From: Robiginitalea aestuariiviva
Lineage (GTDB): Bacteria > Bacteroidota > Bacteroidia > Flavobacteriales > Flavobacteriaceae
Direction: 5' to 3'
Length of the DNA stretch: 64,000 nt
NCBI RefSeq assembly: GCF_029537735.1
Contig: NZ_JARPUQ010000001.1
Coordinates: forward strand, 1,398,696 to 1,462,695
The notes under the pieces were generated by a model. It was not told the DNA's origin. It searched no databases and saw only the letters and a program-made list of their open reading frames with translations. The translations under genes were made by a program, and so were the position numbers. Of the stretch, positions 61,892-64,000 are shown one piece after another. The number at the start of each line of letters is the position of its first letter. The stretch's first letter is position 1.

Positions 61892-64000
61892 ATGCCAAAA
61901 CACTACATTGCGGGCCTATTCTTTTTTTTGTTTACCACCCTGGCCTACAGCCAGGAATTCACCATCCGGGGCAGGGTAACCGACAGCCTAACCGGGGAAC
62001 CCCTGGAGGCAGCCACGGTTTTTCTGGAGCGCGCCGCGGACAGCAGCCTGATGACCTATACCATTACCGACCGGCAGGGGAGTTTTGCTTTGGAGGGCCG
62101 TCTGGCCCAGCCCCGCGCCTGGCTCAATATTTCCTTTAACGGCTATACGCGCTACCGCAAGGCGGTGCGCCTGCAACCCCAACTGGATGTGGGTGCGGTG
62201 GCCCTGGCGCCGGCCGTACAGACCCTGGACCAGGTGGAACTGGTCGGGGAGCGGGTACCCGTGGAAATCCGTAAGGACACCGTGGAGTTTAACGCCAACT
62301 CCTTCCGCACCCGGGCCGATGCCACGGTGGAGGAATTGCTGCGGAAACTCCCCGGGGTGGAAATTGCCAACGATGGCACGGTTACCGTTAATGGGAAGGA
62401 GGTAAACCAGATCCTGGTAAACGGACAGGTCTTTTTCAGTAAGGATGCCCAGGTGGTTACCAAGAGCCTGCCCAAGGCCATTATCGACAAGATCCAGGTG
62501 ACCAATACCAAGACTAAGGTGGAGGAATTTACCGGGCAGGAAGGACAGGGCGATACCAAGACCATTAACCTGACCCTGAAAAAGGATAAAAACAAGGGGG
62601 TGATCGGGCGCCTGTCTGCCGGGTATGGCACAGACAGCCGGTACCAGGCCAACGGGCTGTTGAACTATTTCAAGGACCAGATGCGCACCAGTGTGATCGC
62701 TTCGGCCAACAACATCAACAACACCGGGTTTTCCTTTGACGAAATCTACGGCATGCTGGGCCGCATTCGGGGCGGGGTCTCCTTCAACTCCGGAGGCGCC
62801 TTCCGCATTGGCAACGCCTCCTTCGGCTTCGGGCAGGGGATCATTACCTCCTCCAACCTGGGCGCCAGCTATGCGGATGCCCGCAAAGGGGCCTATGAGA
62901 CCAATGCCAATTACTTCTTTGCCTACAGCGATTCCTATAACGACGAGACCATCCGTCGCGAAAACTTTTTGCCGGACGGCCGCTTTATTACGGACACCGA
63001 AACGTCCTTCGACGGTACCACCCGCTCCCACCGGGGGAGCGCCAACCTGGAATTCGACTTTGGCAAGAACCTGCGCATTACCTCCGAACCTTCCATCAGC
63101 ATTTCAGATACGGAGTCGCTCCAATCCCAGGGGGTGGTCTCTGCAGACGAGGCCGGCAACCGGGTAAACGCCCTGCAGAACCGCACCACGGCCAACGGGG
63201 CGTCCCAGGATTTTACCCATCGCCTGGAGGCCATCCAAAAAATCGATACCGCCGGGCGCCTGTTCCGCATTGCGGTGGAAAACCGCATTGGCCGGAACCA
63301 GGATTTGCGCCTGCTGGAATCCGAACAAACCCTTTATCCCGGGGGGGTGGCCCAAACCGAACGTTTCGACCAGCGCACCGACATATCGGCCCTGCAGGAA
63401 ACCCACGAGGTACTGGGGAATTACCGGGAAACCCTGGGGCGGCAATGGTTCCTGGACCTCACCTACACCTATCGCAACGACCGCCAGGCCAATGCCCGCC
63501 TGGTCGACCTTCGGGATTCAGGCAGCGGGCAGTTTGGTCCGCCTTCGGATTCCCTGAGCACAGATCTGGATTACCGGGTGGCCCAGCAGATCCCCCGGGT
63601 GGGGATAAGCCGGAGGGCCGAAAAGTATTTCCTGGACCTGGGGGTGCAGGGGATCTTTTCGGACCTCTCCAACCAGGACCTGCTGCGCAGCACGGGTTTT
63701 TCCAAGGCCTACAGCAACCTGCAGGTCTCCTTCCGGGGCAGCTACAACTTTACGCGTACCCGCCGCCTCTGGTTGCGATTGTCTTCCGGAGATGTAAACC
63801 TGCCGGGGGTGACCCAGCTGCAGGAGGCCCCGGATTACAGCAACCCCCTGAATGTGCGCATCGGGAACCGGGAACTGGCCCCGGAAACCCGTACCCAGGC
63901 CAACTTCAGCTACAACGATTTTGACTGGAAAGAGCGCACCGGCTTTAACATCTTTATGGGGATGGACGCCATCCGCGACCGCATTGTGCCGGTTACCACC
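61892..64000 (+). CDS. TonB-receptor-like outer membrane beta-barrel protein, 3' end outside the window
   Basis: An open frame of at least 703 codons running off the window end. From the ATG at 61892: signal peptide 'MPKHYIAGLFFFLFTTLAYS', a carboxypeptidase-regulatory-like domain ('FTIRGRVTDSLTGEPLEAAT'), then a plug-like region ('VEELLRKLPGVEIANDGTVT', 'VNGKEVNQILVNGQVFFSKD') and many amphipathic strands of a C-terminal barrel. This is the OMP_b-brl_3 type of TonB-dependent receptor relatives. It is an outer-membrane protein; the ligand is unknown. No partner SusD-like gene is visible before the window ends. Confidence 0.88.
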   Translation, partial: MPKHYIAGLFFFLFTTLAYSQEFTIRGRVTDSLTGEPLEAATVFLERAADSSLMTYTITDRQGSFALEGRLAQPRAWLNISFNGYTRYRKAVRLQPQLDVGAVALAPAVQTLDQVELVGERVPVEIRKDTVEFNANSFRTRADATVEELLRKLPGVEIANDGTVTVNGKEVNQILVNGQVFFSKDAQVVTKSLPKAIIDKIQVTNTKTKVEEFTGQEGQGDTKTINLTLKKDKNKGVIGRLSAGYGTDSRYQANGLLNYFKDQMRTSVIASANNINNTGFSFDEIYGMLGRIRGGVSFNSGGAFRIGNASFGFGQGIITSSNLGASYADARKGAYETNANYFFAYSDSYNDETIRRENFLPDGRFITDTETSFDGTTRSHRGSANLEFDFGKNLRITSEPSISISDTESLQSQGVVSADEAGNRVNALQNRTTANGASQDFTHRLEAIQKIDTAGRLFRIAVENRIGRNQDLRLLESEQTLYPGGVAQTERFDQRTDISALQETHEVLGNYRETLGRQWFLDLTYTYRNDRQANARLVDLRDSGSGQFGPPSDSLSTDLDYRVAQQIPRVGISRRAEKYFLDLGVQGIFSDLSNQDLLRSTGFSKAYSNLQVSFRGSYNFTRTRRLWLRLSSGDVNLPGVTQLQEAPDYSNPLNVRIGNRELAPETRTQANFSYNDFDWKERTGFNIFMGMDAIRDRIVPVTT

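Overview
The window comes from a member of the Bacteroidota, most likely a fairly GC-rich marine flavobacterium; a Robiginitalea-like organism is my guess. The supporting signs are a complete gldK-gldL-gldM-gldN cluster (type IX secretion and gliding), TAnnTTTG-type promoter elements, a tRNA without an encoded CCA, many SPII lipoproteins, a TonB-receptor-like outer membrane protein and typical flavobacterial gene families. Most genes share one dense GC-rich codon style. The block 50.1-57.4 kb is clearly AT-rich and foreign in style.

Layout. 0-9.8 kb: an LVIVD-repeat protein, topA, an arginase-fold protein lacking half of its metal ligands, then gldKLMN ending in a strong terminator. 9.8-20.1 kb: an FAD oxidoreductase, an ABC-F ATPase, a secreted LRR protein, a three-gene RND efflux operon and a small zinc-ribbon-like protein. 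20.1-26.4 kb: a lipoprotein phosphoesterase divergent from a lipoprotein formylglycine-generating-enzyme homologue with the catalytic Cys pair, a DUF202 protein, and a translationally coupled minus-strand operon for malonate activation and uptake (matB-madL-madM plus a BASS transporter). 26.5-30.3 kb: DinB, then a Gfo/Idh/MocA - PhyH - NIPSNAP operon. 30.4-42.9 kb: assorted single genes (DUF1508, PLP enzyme, DUF4382, SnoaL-like, esterase, GNAT, CDF-like) and a DUF2339/DUF3999 pair. 43-49.6 kb: a PAS histidine kinase flanked by two single-domain response regulators, a lipid kinase, a BLUF photoreceptor, an esterase, a cupin and a membrane protein.

50.07-57.45 kb is a 7.4-kb integrative element inserted in the initiator tRNA gene. 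It has 43-bp direct repeats (att), a tyrosine integrase next to the left end, and 23-bp direct repeats just inside both ends that look like integrase arm sites. Its cargo is a secreted 622-residue protein with an internal duplication, a lipoprotein with toxin-like architecture followed 2 nt later by a small immunity-like gene, and another small secreted protein. This is the most novel part of the window.

57.5-64 kb returns to host style: an alanine/sodium symporter overlapping era, a small membrane protein, der, and the 5' part of an outer membrane beta-barrel protein that runs off the end. No rRNA, CRISPR array, transposase or prophage structural gene was seen.
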